Assembly: GCA_963714405.1 (NCBI GenBank)
Contig: CAVQOH010000006.1
Span: 62,001-126,000 of the forward strand
Direction of reading: 5' to 3'
DNA length: 64,000 bases
Origin: JAZGGS01 sp963714405
Lineage (GTDB): Bacteria > Bacteroidota > Ignavibacteria > Ignavibacteriales > Ignavibacteriaceae
The notes under the pieces were generated by a model, which was given only the letters and a program-made list of their open reading frames with translations, ran no database searches and was not told the DNA's origin. Positions 35,990 through 44,534 of this stretch are shown piece after piece. Made by a program: the position numbers and the translations under genes. How positions within the stretch are numbered: the first letter of the stretch is position 1; each line of letters starts with the position of its first letter.

Positions 35990-37948
35990 ATGTTTAAATA
36001 CTTCTTGCCTTTAATCTTTCTACTCACTGATATAACATTATTTGCCCAGAAAGATTATAAACCTTGGTATAATGCTGAACGTGAAAGATATTCAAGATTA
36101 ATTGAGCTTTCAAAAATTCAGTACCCAGGAGATTCTAAAATTGATGTTACTTACTACGGCTTAGATTTAACAATTACAACAAGTCCTAATTATCTTACCG
36201 GAATCGTTACTATTGGTGTCAGGACAGACACAACGACACTCAACAACTGCTTCTTGGATTTAAGAGATTTTTTGATAGTAGATTCTGTTCAGATTAATGA
36301 AGTTGAAGCAACATTCAGTCACGTTGACCATAAAATAAATGTTACACTAGATGATACTTATGTGCAAGATGAATCTTTCACACTTAAAGTTTATTATCAA
36401 GGTTTACCGGGTGGAACTAATTTTAGTGGATTTTATTTTGGATCGCATTTTGGTGAACCGATAATATCATCCTTGAGTGAACCATATAGCGGACCATACT
36501 GGTGGCCGCAGAAAGATACTCCTGCTGATAAAGCTGACTCCTCAGATGTGTGGATTACTGTTGAAGATTACCTCATTCCAGTTTCTAACGGATCTCTGGA
36601 AAGTGTTGTTAATAATGGAAATGGAACCCACACTTATCACTGGAGAAATCATTACACAATTGCAAACTATCTGATTTCAGTGGCGATAACAAATTATTAC
36701 CAATACAACACTTACTATCACTACAGCCCAACAGACTCGATGATAATTACTCACTTCATCTATCCTGAAAACTTCAATTGGGTAAAACAGTACTGTGATG
36801 AAACGGATGAAATGATGGAAGTATTTGTTGATCGCTACGGTGAGTATCCTTTCCTGCAGGAAAAATACGGACATGCTGAATTTGACTGGGGAGGAGCAAT
36901 GGAACATCAAACATGTACATCAATGGGTTTGTGGCGCACAGAAATAGTATCACACGAGCTTGCTCACCAGTGGTATGGCGATATGATTACATGTAAGGAT
37001 TGGCATCATATCTGGTTAAATGAAGGTTTTGCTACTTACTCTGAAGCGGTTTACTTTGAAGCAATTTACGGTAAAAGTGCTTATAAATTACATATAGAGG
37101 ACAAAATGAATTTTGCCAAAGGAGCACAGGGAACAATCTGGGTCCAAAATATTGAAAGTGCAGAGGAAATTTTTAATTATGCACGTTCTTATGCAAAAGG
37201 AGCTTGCGTACTGCATATGTTGCGAGGAGTAGTTGGCGATTCAACTTTCTTCGATATTATGAGAGCTTATTCAGATCATCCCGATCTCAAATACGGTGTG
37301 GCGATAACCGAAGATTTTAAAGAAGTTGCGGAAAGCGTTTATGGTCAGAGCCTGGATTATTTTTTTCAGGAATGGATTTATGGTGAGAACTATCCACGAT
37401 ATACGGTAGGTTGGTCAAAGACCTTAGTAAGCGAAAGCTTGTACCAGATTGATTTAAGTATAAATCAGAATGTAAACTCTAATCCGGCTTATTTTACAAT
37501 GCCCGTTAAAATAAAAGTAAACACGAGTATAGGTGATACTATAGTAACAATATTCAATAATTCACAAAGTCAGGATTTTCAGTTTAGTGTAAATGGAAAT
37601 CCTCAATCTATATATTTTGATGATGGCAACTGGATCCTGAAATTCTTATATCCAATTTCCGAGGTTAAAGATAAAATTATTCCGGATAAATATAGTTTAG
37701 AGCAGAACTATCCTAATCCTTTCAACCCTTCAACAAAAATAAAATACTCAGTTCCACATACATCTAATGTAGTACTTAAAGTCTTCGATATACTTGGAAA
37801 CGAAATTGAAACATTAATAAATGAAGAAAAACAAACTGGCACTTACGAGTTAACTTGGTATGCAGAGAATTTACCAAGTGGAATTTATTTCTATCAGATA
37901 AAAGCAGGTTCTTTCGTTGGAACTAAGAAGATGGTGTTAGTAAAATAA
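35990..37948 (+). CDS. Secreted M1 family metallopeptidase with T9SS sorting domain
   Basis: The ATG at 35990 has AGGGAG upstream and opens a signal peptide ending FAQ; the TTG frame from 35942 is not needed. The zinc site is HELAH (H322, E323, H326) with E345 in WLNEGFA, the HExxHx18E pattern of M1 aminopeptidases. The substrate-binding motif reads GGAMEHQT where the textbook form is GAMEN. The final 83 residues, from 'SLEQNYPNPFNPSTK', are a type A T9SS sorting domain, so it acts outside the cell or on its surface. About 652 residues in total. Confidence 0.9.
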   Translation: MFKYFLPLIFLLTDITLFAQKDYKPWYNAERERYSRLIELSKIQYPGDSKIDVTYYGLDLTITTSPNYLTGIVTIGVRTDTTTLNNCFLDLRDFLIVDSVQINEVEATFSHVDHKINVTLDDTYVQDESFTLKVYYQGLPGGTNFSGFYFGSHFGEPIISSLSEPYSGPYWWPQKDTPADKADSSDVWITVEDYLIPVSNGSLESVVNNGNGTHTYHWRNHYTIANYLISVAITNYYQYNTYYHYSPTDSMIITHFIYPENFNWVKQYCDETDEMMEVFVDRYGEYPFLQEKYGHAEFDWGGAMEHQTCTSMGLWRTEIVSHELAHQWYGDMITCKDWHHIWLNEGFATYSEAVYFEAIYGKSAYKLHIEDKMNFAKGAQGTIWVQNIESAEEIFNYARSYAKGACVLHMLRGVVGDSTFFDIMRAYSDHPDLKYGVAITEDFKEVAESVYGQSLDYFFQEWIYGENYPRYTVGWSKTLVSESLYQIDLSINQNVNSNPAYFTMPVKIKVNTSIGDTIVTIFNNSQSQDFQFSVNGNPQSIYFDDGNWILKFLYPISEVKDKIIPDKYSLEQNYPNPFNPSTKIKYSVPHTSNVVLKVFDILGNEIETLINEEKQTGTYELTWYAENLPSGIYFYQIKAGSFVGTKKMVLVK

Positions 37949-38058
37949 AAGTAATCTACTAAATTGGTATTTTTTTATTTTGAAATATCATTAGTATTTA
38001 GCTTACTTGTTGTACATATTTAATTTGTGTCTGTTTTACATCCTTCTAGGAGGTTCTT

Positions 38059-39171
38059 TTGAACGGTACTTGCGATTTAGATAAAAAGTATGCTATTAAA
38101 ATAATATTTCTATTTATTTTGGTCCCCCTTTCATTACATCCTCAGAACCTACTTAATGGACCAAATGACATTGTATTTGATGAGATGAATAATCGATACT
38201 TAGTTGCCAATTGGGCGGGTAATAGTATTGTTGCTATTGATATGCAAAGTAATCAGTCACCCTTTATGAATAATGTTCCACATGCTCACGGGATGGAAAT
38301 AAGTGATTCAGTTTTGTATGTTGCAAGTGACAACAATTTATTGCTTATAAATCTCTTTTCAGCTATTATAATAAAGAACGTAGATGTTGCGGGTTCATCT
38401 CGCCTGGGACACATCTGTCTTGATTCTTCATATTATGTTTACATAACAGATTGGTCTTTGCAAAGATTGTTTAGGATTAATCTTAATGATAATTCCTCAA
38501 CAATACTCCATCAATTAAATTCTATACCTGTGGGTATTTACTACGAAGAGAGTAATAATAGATTATTAGTTTTAACATTATTAAATAATGCTCCAATCCT
38601 TGCTTACGATTTAGTTAATTCTAGTCTTTATACAGTTAGAAACACGAGTATTAATGATCCAGACGCAATATGCCGAGATTCTCTTGGCAATTATTATGTT
38701 ACATCTTTTTCGGACAATATTGTCTTCAAGTTCAGTAATGATTTTTCCATAGGACCTGAAGTGATCTCTACAGGTCACGGAGGACCCTCAGGACTGGGAT
38801 TCAATATGCGCGATAACATTTTGGGGATTACAAACTATAATTTTAACAGTATAGATTTGATTGAGTTAAATCCGAACAATATATACTATAACCAGGCTAC
38901 CTTTCCAAGCAATTATATTCTGTCCCAAAACTATCCAAATCCATTTAACCCATATACCAAAATCAAATTCCAAATACCAGAATTAAGTTTCGTTACATTA
39001 AAAATTTACGATATTTTAGGAAATGAGATTGCAACTTTAGTCAGTGAAGAAAAAGCAGCAGGTAGTTATGAAATAGATTTTATTGGAAGGGAATTAACAA
39101 GTGGAATCTACTTTTATAGGATTCAAGCGAGTAATTTTGTTGAAACAAAGAAGATGGTGCTATTGAAGTAG
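38059..39171 (+). CDS. Secreted NHL/SMP-like propeller protein with T9SS sorting domain
   Basis: A TTG start at 38059 is chosen because AGGAGG lies 5 bp upstream. A hydrophobic signal segment (about 13-28, 'IIFLFILVPLSLHPQ') precedes a propeller with 'LNGPNDIVFDEMNNRYLVANWAGNSIVAID', 'DSSYYVYITDWSLQRLFRIN', and 'DSLGNYYVTSFSDNIVFKFS', typical of NHL/SMP-30-like blades. The last 83 residues from 'ILSQNYPNPFNPYTK' form a T9SS sorting domain. It follows the M1 peptidase by 110 bp in the same direction. Binding partner or enzyme activity unknown. Confidence 0.82.
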   Translation: MNGTCDLDKKYAIKIIFLFILVPLSLHPQNLLNGPNDIVFDEMNNRYLVANWAGNSIVAIDMQSNQSPFMNNVPHAHGMEISDSVLYVASDNNLLLINLFSAIIIKNVDVAGSSRLGHICLDSSYYVYITDWSLQRLFRINLNDNSSTILHQLNSIPVGIYYEESNNRLLVLTLLNNAPILAYDLVNSSLYTVRNTSINDPDAICRDSLGNYYVTSFSDNIVFKFSNDFSIGPEVISTGHGGPSGLGFNMRDNILGITNYNFNSIDLIELNPNNIYYNQATFPSNYILSQNYPNPFNPYTKIKFQIPELSFVTLKIYDILGNEIATLVSEEKAAGSYEIDFIGRELTSGIYFYRIQASNFVETKKMVLLK

Positions 39172-39204
39172 CCCAAGTCCGATTTTATTAATAAGAAATT
39201 ATTT

Positions 39205-39230
39205 GGGTTCAAATCGTTATCTCTCCGCAA
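39205..39230 (+). other. Degraded tRNA-Ser 3' end
   Basis: This 26-nt stretch matches the T-loop and acceptor end of tRNA-Ser(GGA) (35082-35107) at 21 of 26 positions in the same orientation: GGGTTC, AATC and TCTCTCCGCAA are shared exactly. The T-stem no longer pairs, so it is not a functional tRNA. It may be a second attachment-type end left by an insertion at the tRNA gene. Confidence 0.45.
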
Positions 39231-39240
39231 TTTATAGTAT

Positions 39241-39267
39241 AAAAAAAAACCGCTATTAGAGCGGTTT
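39241..39267 (-). terminator. Terminator of the cytochrome operon
   Basis: AAACCGCT (39247-39254) and AGCGGTTT (39260-39267) flank a 5-nt loop. On the minus strand the stem is followed by nine T. It lies 26 bp past the stop of the last cytochrome gene and could also stop plus-strand transcripts. Confidence 0.85.
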
Positions 39268-39292
39268 AAATTTTATAATATTGTTCTATCCT

Positions 39293-40318
39293 TTAATTTC
39301 CAAATACGTTTTTCATTCCATTAACGTGTTTTGTTTGATCAATAATATTTCCATTTGGATCAACTACGGAGGTATGACAATTACTGCAATTCGGATTTGC
39401 TATGTGTCCATCAGGCGCTAAATTGTGACAACTGCCGCATTGTGCCTGCGTTCCATCAACCTGATTAAAAACAACTGAAACATTATTACCTCTCATTGAG
39501 CTGTCAGTATATGCAAATTGATTTCCAGAGGAATCCTTTAAGAACTCCCAATTACCATGACAATAAGTGTTTGAACATGTACCCGTGGAATAATCATACG
39601 ATGCATTCACTCCATTATTTAAAACGGCTATGTTACTAAATATAACTTCAGCGGGCAATTGACTATCAATATGACCAGGATCATAATAATTTTGGGGCAC
39701 AACATGACAAGTTGAACAAGGTATTATTGCACCCAATTGATTTTCAATTAAATGAGCAGTATGGGCACCCACTCCTGCTGAATCAGTAGAGTTATTTTTA
39801 TTTATATCTCTTGGAGGAGCAATTAAATCCGGATTATTAAAATCTCCATGACAGGTATTGCATGCTTCAGGCCCATTTGGATCTGTATGACAGTCTAAAC
39901 AGCTAGGAGATGCTATTCCCCCTGAATAATCATGGTTATGACAAGTAGCACAGTCTCTCATATCCCAGCCAGATTGATTGCGAATATAATTTCCGTGAAA
40001 TCCCTCAGCCTGCGGATCATTTATATCTGGGTTATGAACTTTGATGCTTGAATGGCAACCACTATCTGAGCATCCAAAAAATTCAGTTGAATGACACTGT
40101 GCGCAATCGATCATACCGTTTTCAGATTCTTCTACTAACTTACCATGAAAATCTGGTGAGTTTGGATTGAGTATACCTTCAGCATGAATACTTATTTCAG
40201 GTGCTGGAGGTATATCGGTATTCAGTTTACTGCAACCAGCAATAATTAAAAAAGTTGCTGCAATAAAAAAAATCTTTAAAAGATAGTTCAAACTATATTT
40301 CATTTTAGTATATATCAT
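39293..40318 (-). CDS. Multiheme c-type cytochrome lipoprotein (nine haem motifs)
   Basis: The start at 40318 overlaps the previous stop as TAATG; a second ATG at 40303 opens the same signal. A lipobox 'LIIAGC' marks a lipoprotein. Nine haem-binding motifs are visible: CAQCH, CSDSGCH, CATCH, CLDCH, CNTCH, CSTCH, CSNTYCH, CGSCH and CSNCH; two are CX4CH variants. The 'CSNTYCHG' type is known from Geobacter outer-surface cytochromes. With a lipid anchor and position as last gene of a porin-cytochrome operon, it is the best candidate for the outer-surface haem protein of the conduit (inference). Confidence 0.87.
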   Translation of the reverse strand: MIYTKMKYSLNYLLKIFFIAATFLIIAGCSKLNTDIPPAPEISIHAEGILNPNSPDFHGKLVEESENGMIDCAQCHSTEFFGCSDSGCHSSIKVHNPDINDPQAEGFHGNYIRNQSGWDMRDCATCHNHDYSGGIASPSCLDCHTDPNGPEACNTCHGDFNNPDLIAPPRDINKNNSTDSAGVGAHTAHLIENQLGAIIPCSTCHVVPQNYYDPGHIDSQLPAEVIFSNIAVLNNGVNASYDYSTGTCSNTYCHGNWEFLKDSSGNQFAYTDSSMRGNNVSVVFNQVDGTQAQCGSCHNLAPDGHIANPNCSNCHTSVVDPNGNIIDQTKHVNGMKNVFGN

Positions 40319-41523
40319 TAATTTAAACCGTGGCAATAGTTACAAAATCCATCTGTTTGTTGCGAACTTGGTGAAGCGCTGGTATGGCAATTATAACAAA
40401 TTGAACCAAAATTAGTATGCCAATCTCCATCCTCACCGCGCATAAAGTTGGATGAGTGTGTTTTAGGATTAGTATTTTTTATTCCATCACTATCAAGATG
40501 GCACATTATACAAGTTGGATCAGCTCCCTGAACATCGTGGCAAGCAGTACAATTTTCAATATCTCTCTTTGCTAAGATAGCATGCTCTCCTCCACCGCTT
40601 CCAACTCCTAAAGTTTTAAAATCCGGTTGTAAATGGGAAGCCGGAACAATTCCTGTTAAAGCAAAATCACCATCTTCTGATTGATGACAGTTTGAACAAA
40701 AACTTTCTACCTGATGACATGTTTTGCAATCACTGGTTCTTCCCTTTGCATCAATCCCGTGGAAATATCTGTAATTTAGATCATCATGAACCCTGGTAAT
40801 TGCCTGTTGCTTTATCCCATCAATATTATTTGAGGGCATATATGGTTGATAAAAATCTGCATCGCTGTTTATCTCCGTAATTACATTAGTTGCAACATGG
40901 CATTCCTGGCAACTGAAATTGTTATGGCACATCATACAATTCGCATCGCTATCCAATGCAATAAATTTATGTGATTTTGCAAAATCAACATTTCTGTGAT
41001 TCTCCGGTATTAAATCAAAAGTTGTAATATGGCAGGATTCGCAAGAATTTGATGCAATTTTTGTTTCGTTATGGCATCCGGAACACATTTCCATTGGCGG
41101 AAGCAAACTTGAACTTTCGAAGCTGTAATCAACCTTATCTAATCCTTTATGGCAATCTTCACAACTTATATTGATATCAAATTCAATGTGAAACTTGTGA
41201 TTAAAAATCATTTTTGATTTATCCTGAATCAATGCTTCATAATTATCATTTTTATGACAAGTAGAGCATTCTTCATCATTATCGATTTCATCATGGCAGC
41301 TTTCACAATTTTCATGATCTGGCAACAATCTATCATTTAATGATGTACTTTCAAGCACTGCTGAATGACAATCAGTACATTCTGCTATTTCTAAATGAAA
41401 TGAATGTGAGAAATTGATCAGTTCTTTATTAGTAGTTCGTTCATCAATTGGCTGCTTACCAAATAATGCAAGAAAAACAACTGAAATCATACCAAGAACT
41501 ATGTAAGTGTATTTTAATCTCAT
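40318..41523 (-). CDS. Multiheme c-type cytochrome with 14 CXXCH motifs
   Basis: A 401-residue protein with one N-terminal hydrophobic segment (about 5-22) serving as signal or anchor. Fourteen CXXCH motifs are spread over the chain, from CTDCH near 49 to CNYCH near the C-terminus, with many extra His for second axial ligands (for example 'FSHSFH', 'FNHKFH'). The repeats resemble cytochrome c3/class III-like modules. It starts 8 bp after the porin gene and overlaps the next cytochrome gene, so all are made together. Probably periplasmic, passing electrons into or through the porin. Confidence 0.88.
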   Translation of the reverse strand: MRLKYTYIVLGMISVVFLALFGKQPIDERTTNKELINFSHSFHLEIAECTDCHSAVLESTSLNDRLLPDHENCESCHDEIDNDEECSTCHKNDNYEALIQDKSKMIFNHKFHIEFDINISCEDCHKGLDKVDYSFESSSLLPPMEMCSGCHNETKIASNSCESCHITTFDLIPENHRNVDFAKSHKFIALDSDANCMMCHNNFSCQECHVATNVITEINSDADFYQPYMPSNNIDGIKQQAITRVHDDLNYRYFHGIDAKGRTSDCKTCHQVESFCSNCHQSEDGDFALTGIVPASHLQPDFKTLGVGSGGGEHAILAKRDIENCTACHDVQGADPTCIMCHLDSDGIKNTNPKTHSSNFMRGEDGDWHTNFGSICYNCHTSASPSSQQTDGFCNYCHGLN

Positions 41524-41531
41524 ATTAAATA

Positions 41532-42800
41532 TTAAAAATTTGAACTAAACCAGTGGTTAAATTTTAAGAATAAACGCATATCATTGTTGTAAATTTTATT
41601 ATTCAGGTATTGTGCTTGCACATCAAATGAAAAAGTTCTCCAGGGGCGTAAATTCAATCCTGCTAAAAGTGATATTAATTCATTACGGTCAGACGTAGCT
41701 GACAACTTATAACTCGTAAATGAAAATCCAAAGGAAGGTGTTAAGAAACCTTCAAGCAGAGCAAATGCTGTATAAAGTGAAACTGCATCCATCTCACCTG
41801 CATAGCCAAAACTTTTTCTTCCGGTTATTGTACCATATGGAGTGATAAAACCAAGTGAAAGTCGTTGAGAAGTTTCCTCTTTGAAGGAAACATTTCCAAA
41901 TTTACCGGATATAGTGTAAGTATCTGCAATCCGATAATCTAATCCTCCTTCAATTTCCCAGGTATTTCCATAATCAAATACTGAAAAAATAGAATTATAC
42001 CTTATCCTTGGTTCACGATAATTATAATATAGTGTTATCCCAAGATTTTCTACTTGTTCATATCTACCACTTAATTCCAATTTAGAAGTAGTTTTAAAAT
42101 TGAGGTCATAGTCATAACGGGAATCAACTCTAAACATATTTTCTTTATTGTAAGATACTTCACCTGTTAAAAATTTGTATTGGCGGGAATTGTTTTCAAT
42201 TTCCTTTGTAACAGGATTTAGATTTGGATCTAATCTTAATGCAGAATAAGAAATATTTTTGAAATTTTTATCTACATATTTAAGCGCAATTCTTAAATCT
42301 TGAACGGCATTTACAGAAATTTCACCACCAAAAACATAATCATCTTTCCAACTGTCTGTTAATTCCAATTTTTGATAAGCAGGCACATTACCTCCATAAT
42401 ATGCCTTAATTTTGTAGCCTTTATATTTTAGACCAAGAGCTGCTCCATCAAAAACACCTCCGGCAATGCTGTTAAATAAGGGCTGCCTGCCAAGTTTAAA
42501 TGAAACAACATCCCACAAATTTGTAACATCAAGGTAAAGATTATAAAATCTAAGCCGGGGATTTGTAATAAGCTTTTCTGCAATTTCACCTTCCAGGTTT
42601 AAGTTAGTTCTTAACCATACGTTTTGCTTTCCAAAATTAAGTGAAAGCATCTGGAAGGTTCTTGCGTAGGTTTTAGAAGTGCTGGCCGTATCAAATCTCT
42701 CAAAAGTGTAAAGAGAACTTGAGAATCGGCCATTAATGCTTTGTGAATAAACTGTGGAGCAAAATCCCACGATAAAAATTAATAGTAGCAGTTTTTTCAT
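41532..42800 (-). CDS. Outer-membrane beta-barrel (porin-like) protein of the cytochrome cluster
   Basis: 422 residues: signal peptide (1-19, ending VYSQ), then alternating strands rich in Tyr, Phe and Trp, such as 'LRFYNLYLDVTNLWDVVSFKLGRQ', 'GLKYKGYKIKAYYGG' and 'GLDYRIADTYTISGKFG', ending in 'LKFNHWFSSNF' with terminal Phe as required for barrel insertion. No known channel family is obvious from the text. Its place between three multiheme cytochrome genes is the reason to propose that it is the barrel of a porin-cytochrome electron conduit. Confidence 0.8.
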   Translation of the reverse strand: MKKLLLLIFIVGFCSTVYSQSINGRFSSSLYTFERFDTASTSKTYARTFQMLSLNFGKQNVWLRTNLNLEGEIAEKLITNPRLRFYNLYLDVTNLWDVVSFKLGRQPLFNSIAGGVFDGAALGLKYKGYKIKAYYGGNVPAYQKLELTDSWKDDYVFGGEISVNAVQDLRIALKYVDKNFKNISYSALRLDPNLNPVTKEIENNSRQYKFLTGEVSYNKENMFRVDSRYDYDLNFKTTSKLELSGRYEQVENLGITLYYNYREPRIRYNSIFSVFDYGNTWEIEGGLDYRIADTYTISGKFGNVSFKEETSQRLSLGFITPYGTITGRKSFGYAGEMDAVSLYTAFALLEGFLTPSFGFSFTSYKLSATSDRNELISLLAGLNLRPWRTFSFDVQAQYLNNKIYNNDMRLFLKFNHWFSSNF

Positions 42801-42833
42801 AGATTTATTTTATTCGATGTATATGCAATTATT

Positions 42834-43379
42834 TTATTCGCTACCAGGAACTGAATGCTTTATCTTTTCCCACATTTCAGTAAAAACAAAATCAACATAT
42901 GTTGGGCTTTCTGTATTGTGGCAGGTTATGCATAATTCTTCACCAGGGTTTTCATAAACCAGCAATCCATTAGCTACTGCTTTTTCTCTATCCTGCATTA
43001 CACTTTTAGATTTATATTCTGAACCAGGACCATGACAAACTTCACATTGGACACCATCTTCAACTTTAAATTTACTTCCAAGCATTGAAGCATCTAAATT
43101 ATAACCAACGGCATGGCATTTTAAACAATCTTCCGTTTCAACTGCCTTAGAGTCATATCCCTTATCCTTTGCAATCTGATCAGCTTTTTCTGTTTTTAGT
43201 GTTTCATATGCCTGAGAGTGTTTACTTTCTTGCCAAATCTTTAACTGTTCACCCTGTTTTTCTGTTTTATGACACATTCCGCAGGACTTTGTACCTATAT
43301 ATGTAAATCCGTTTTGGGCAACAGCCGGTACAATTGTAAATAATACTACTACAGCACTAATTATGAGTTTAGTACACAT
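42834..43379 (-). CDS. Cytochrome c554-like tetraheme protein
   Basis: The ATG at 43379 follows GGGAG and gives 181 residues with a signal peptide ending AVAQ; an upstream in-frame extension lacks such support. Four haem motifs (CGMCH, CLKCH, CEVCH, CITCH) and 'DGVQCEVCHGPGSEY' match the cytochrome c554/c' family of small periplasmic electron carriers. It is first in an operon with a porin (33 bp downstream) and two larger multiheme cytochromes. It probably collects electrons in the periplasm. Confidence 0.88.
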   Translation of the reverse strand: MCTKLIISAVVVLFTIVPAVAQNGFTYIGTKSCGMCHKTEKQGEQLKIWQESKHSQAYETLKTEKADQIAKDKGYDSKAVETEDCLKCHAVGYNLDASMLGSKFKVEDGVQCEVCHGPGSEYKSKSVMQDREKAVANGLLVYENPGEELCITCHNTESPTYVDFVFTEMWEKIKHSVPGSE

Positions 43380-43448
43380 ATTATCTCCCTTTAAGTTAAT
43401 ATTTTTAGTTGCTTTAATTTTCTTATACATGTTTCGAAAATAAACCTA

Positions 43449-43462
43449 ATAGTCATGACTAT
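43449..43462. promoter_or_regulatory. 14-bp perfect palindrome upstream of the cytochrome operon
   Basis: ATAGTCATGACTAT is a perfect palindrome 70 bp upstream of the first cytochrome gene, within the 250-bp divergent region shared with the gene at 43631. It has the size of a dimeric regulator site. It does not match the FNR or CRP consensus. No regulator gene is adjacent. Confidence 0.35.
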
Positions 43463-43630
43463 GTTAACAAAAAAAATAAAATAATCCAATTGGAATTTAG
43501 TAAAGTATTGTTTGACTAAAATGTGCAGGCTTCAAATCATTTAATATAAGGTGATTTTTTAAGCTCTATTTTATTTGTCTATTTTTTATATTTTAGGGCT
43601 CTCGTTATTAGAAATTATTAAAGGCAGAGT

Positions 43631-44083
43631 ATGTTCAAGTTAATTATTTATAATGTTTTATTGTTGGTGGTACTATCTGATGCAAATTTTGCACAGGAAG
43701 ATGAAACACATGTTTGGAAAGTGTTGAATTTAAATAGTGGTGAAAAAGTGTGGTATGATGCTTCAGCTTTGGATACTACTAAAGGTGATAGATTTGATAT
43801 ATGGATTTTAGAAGTACATCGGCCACCCAAAACATTTGATGGGTTTGAAGGTGAAGTATTCAGATCTAAAACACTTTATGCTATAAATCTTACTACAGTA
43901 AAATATGGATTATTAAAAGTGAGATATTACAATATTGTAAATAAAGAAATTTACAGATATGATTATGATAATCCCCCACCGGATGAAAGTATAAGATATA
44001 CATACCCGGTTACTGAAAATTCTATAATTCATGTTCTCTTAAGAGAACTTTACGGAAATCAACAAGAAGATAATGTTCAATGA
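43631..44083 (+). CDS. Exported protein of unknown function (adhesin E-like domain possible)
   Basis: A 150-residue protein with a signal peptide ending FAQ. The mature part 'WKVLNLNSGEKVWYDASALDTTKGDRFDIWILEVH' and 'YGLLKVRYYNIVNKEIYRYDYDNPP' resembles the small surface-adhesin E-like fold, where a 'YYDSxGKxIxxY' strand pair is typical. The match is by eye only. It overlaps the SET-domain gene by 4 bp (ATGA), so the two are translated together, an odd pairing of an exported and a cytoplasmic protein. Confidence 0.6.
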   Translation: MFKLIIYNVLLLVVLSDANFAQEDETHVWKVLNLNSGEKVWYDASALDTTKGDRFDIWILEVHRPPKTFDGFEGEVFRSKTLYAINLTTVKYGLLKVRYYNIVNKEIYRYDYDNPPPDESIRYTYPVTENSIIHVLLRELYGNQQEDNVQ

Positions 44084-44478
44084 ATAAGATAGACTACGAA
44101 AAATATGTTGAGGTAAAAGGATCAAAAATCCATGGTTACGGACTATTTGCTGCTGTGGATTTTCCAAAGGATAAAATCATAATGAAAATTAGTGGGGAAA
44201 TAATTTCCGGGAATGAATGCGAAAGACGCGAAGATGAAGAAAACAATGTTTACATCTTCTGGAACGGGGATGACAGCTATATAGATACTGCAAAAACTGA
44301 AAAGATAAGATTTATTAATCATAATTGTAAGTATAATTGTGAAGTTGAAGAAGATGAAAATGGCGGATTGATTTTGGTAGCTGATAAACCAATTATAGCT
44401 GGCGAAGAGTTAACTATAGATTATGGTTATGAAGATATTTATGAAGATTGTTCCTGTCAAGTTTGCATCCCTTATTAA
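44080..44478 (+). CDS. SET-domain protein (lysine methyltransferase-like)
   Basis: The 132 residues are almost entirely a SET domain. 'SKIHGYGLFAAVDFPKDKIIMKISGEII' is the opening strand set with the GxG motif. 'IRFINHNCKYNCEVEE' is the NHxCxxN SAM-binding/pseudoknot motif, and 'GEELTIDYGYE' carries the catalytic Tyr. A Cys-rich post-SET 'CSCQVC' closes it and may bind zinc with the NHNC Cys. Such stand-alone bacterial SET proteins are known but few have identified substrates. Four-base overlap with the exported protein gene upstream; terminator downstream. Confidence 0.88.
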   Translation: MNKIDYEKYVEVKGSKIHGYGLFAAVDFPKDKIIMKISGEIISGNECERREDEENNVYIFWNGDDSYIDTAKTEKIRFINHNCKYNCEVEEDENGGLILVADKPIIAGEELTIDYGYEDIYEDCSCQVCIPY

Positions 44479-44491
44479 TGTGTATTGAAAA

Positions 44492-44521
44492 AAAATGCCC
44501 ACTAAAGATGGCGGGCATTTT
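44492..44521. terminator. Bidirectional terminator between the SET gene and pepD
   Basis: AAAATGCCC (44492-44500) and GGGCATTTT (44513-44521) form a 9-bp stem with a 12-nt loop. A-run on the left and T-run on the right allow use from either side. It lies between two convergent genes. Confidence 0.85.
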
Positions 44522-44534
44522 AATTTTAGTGTTT

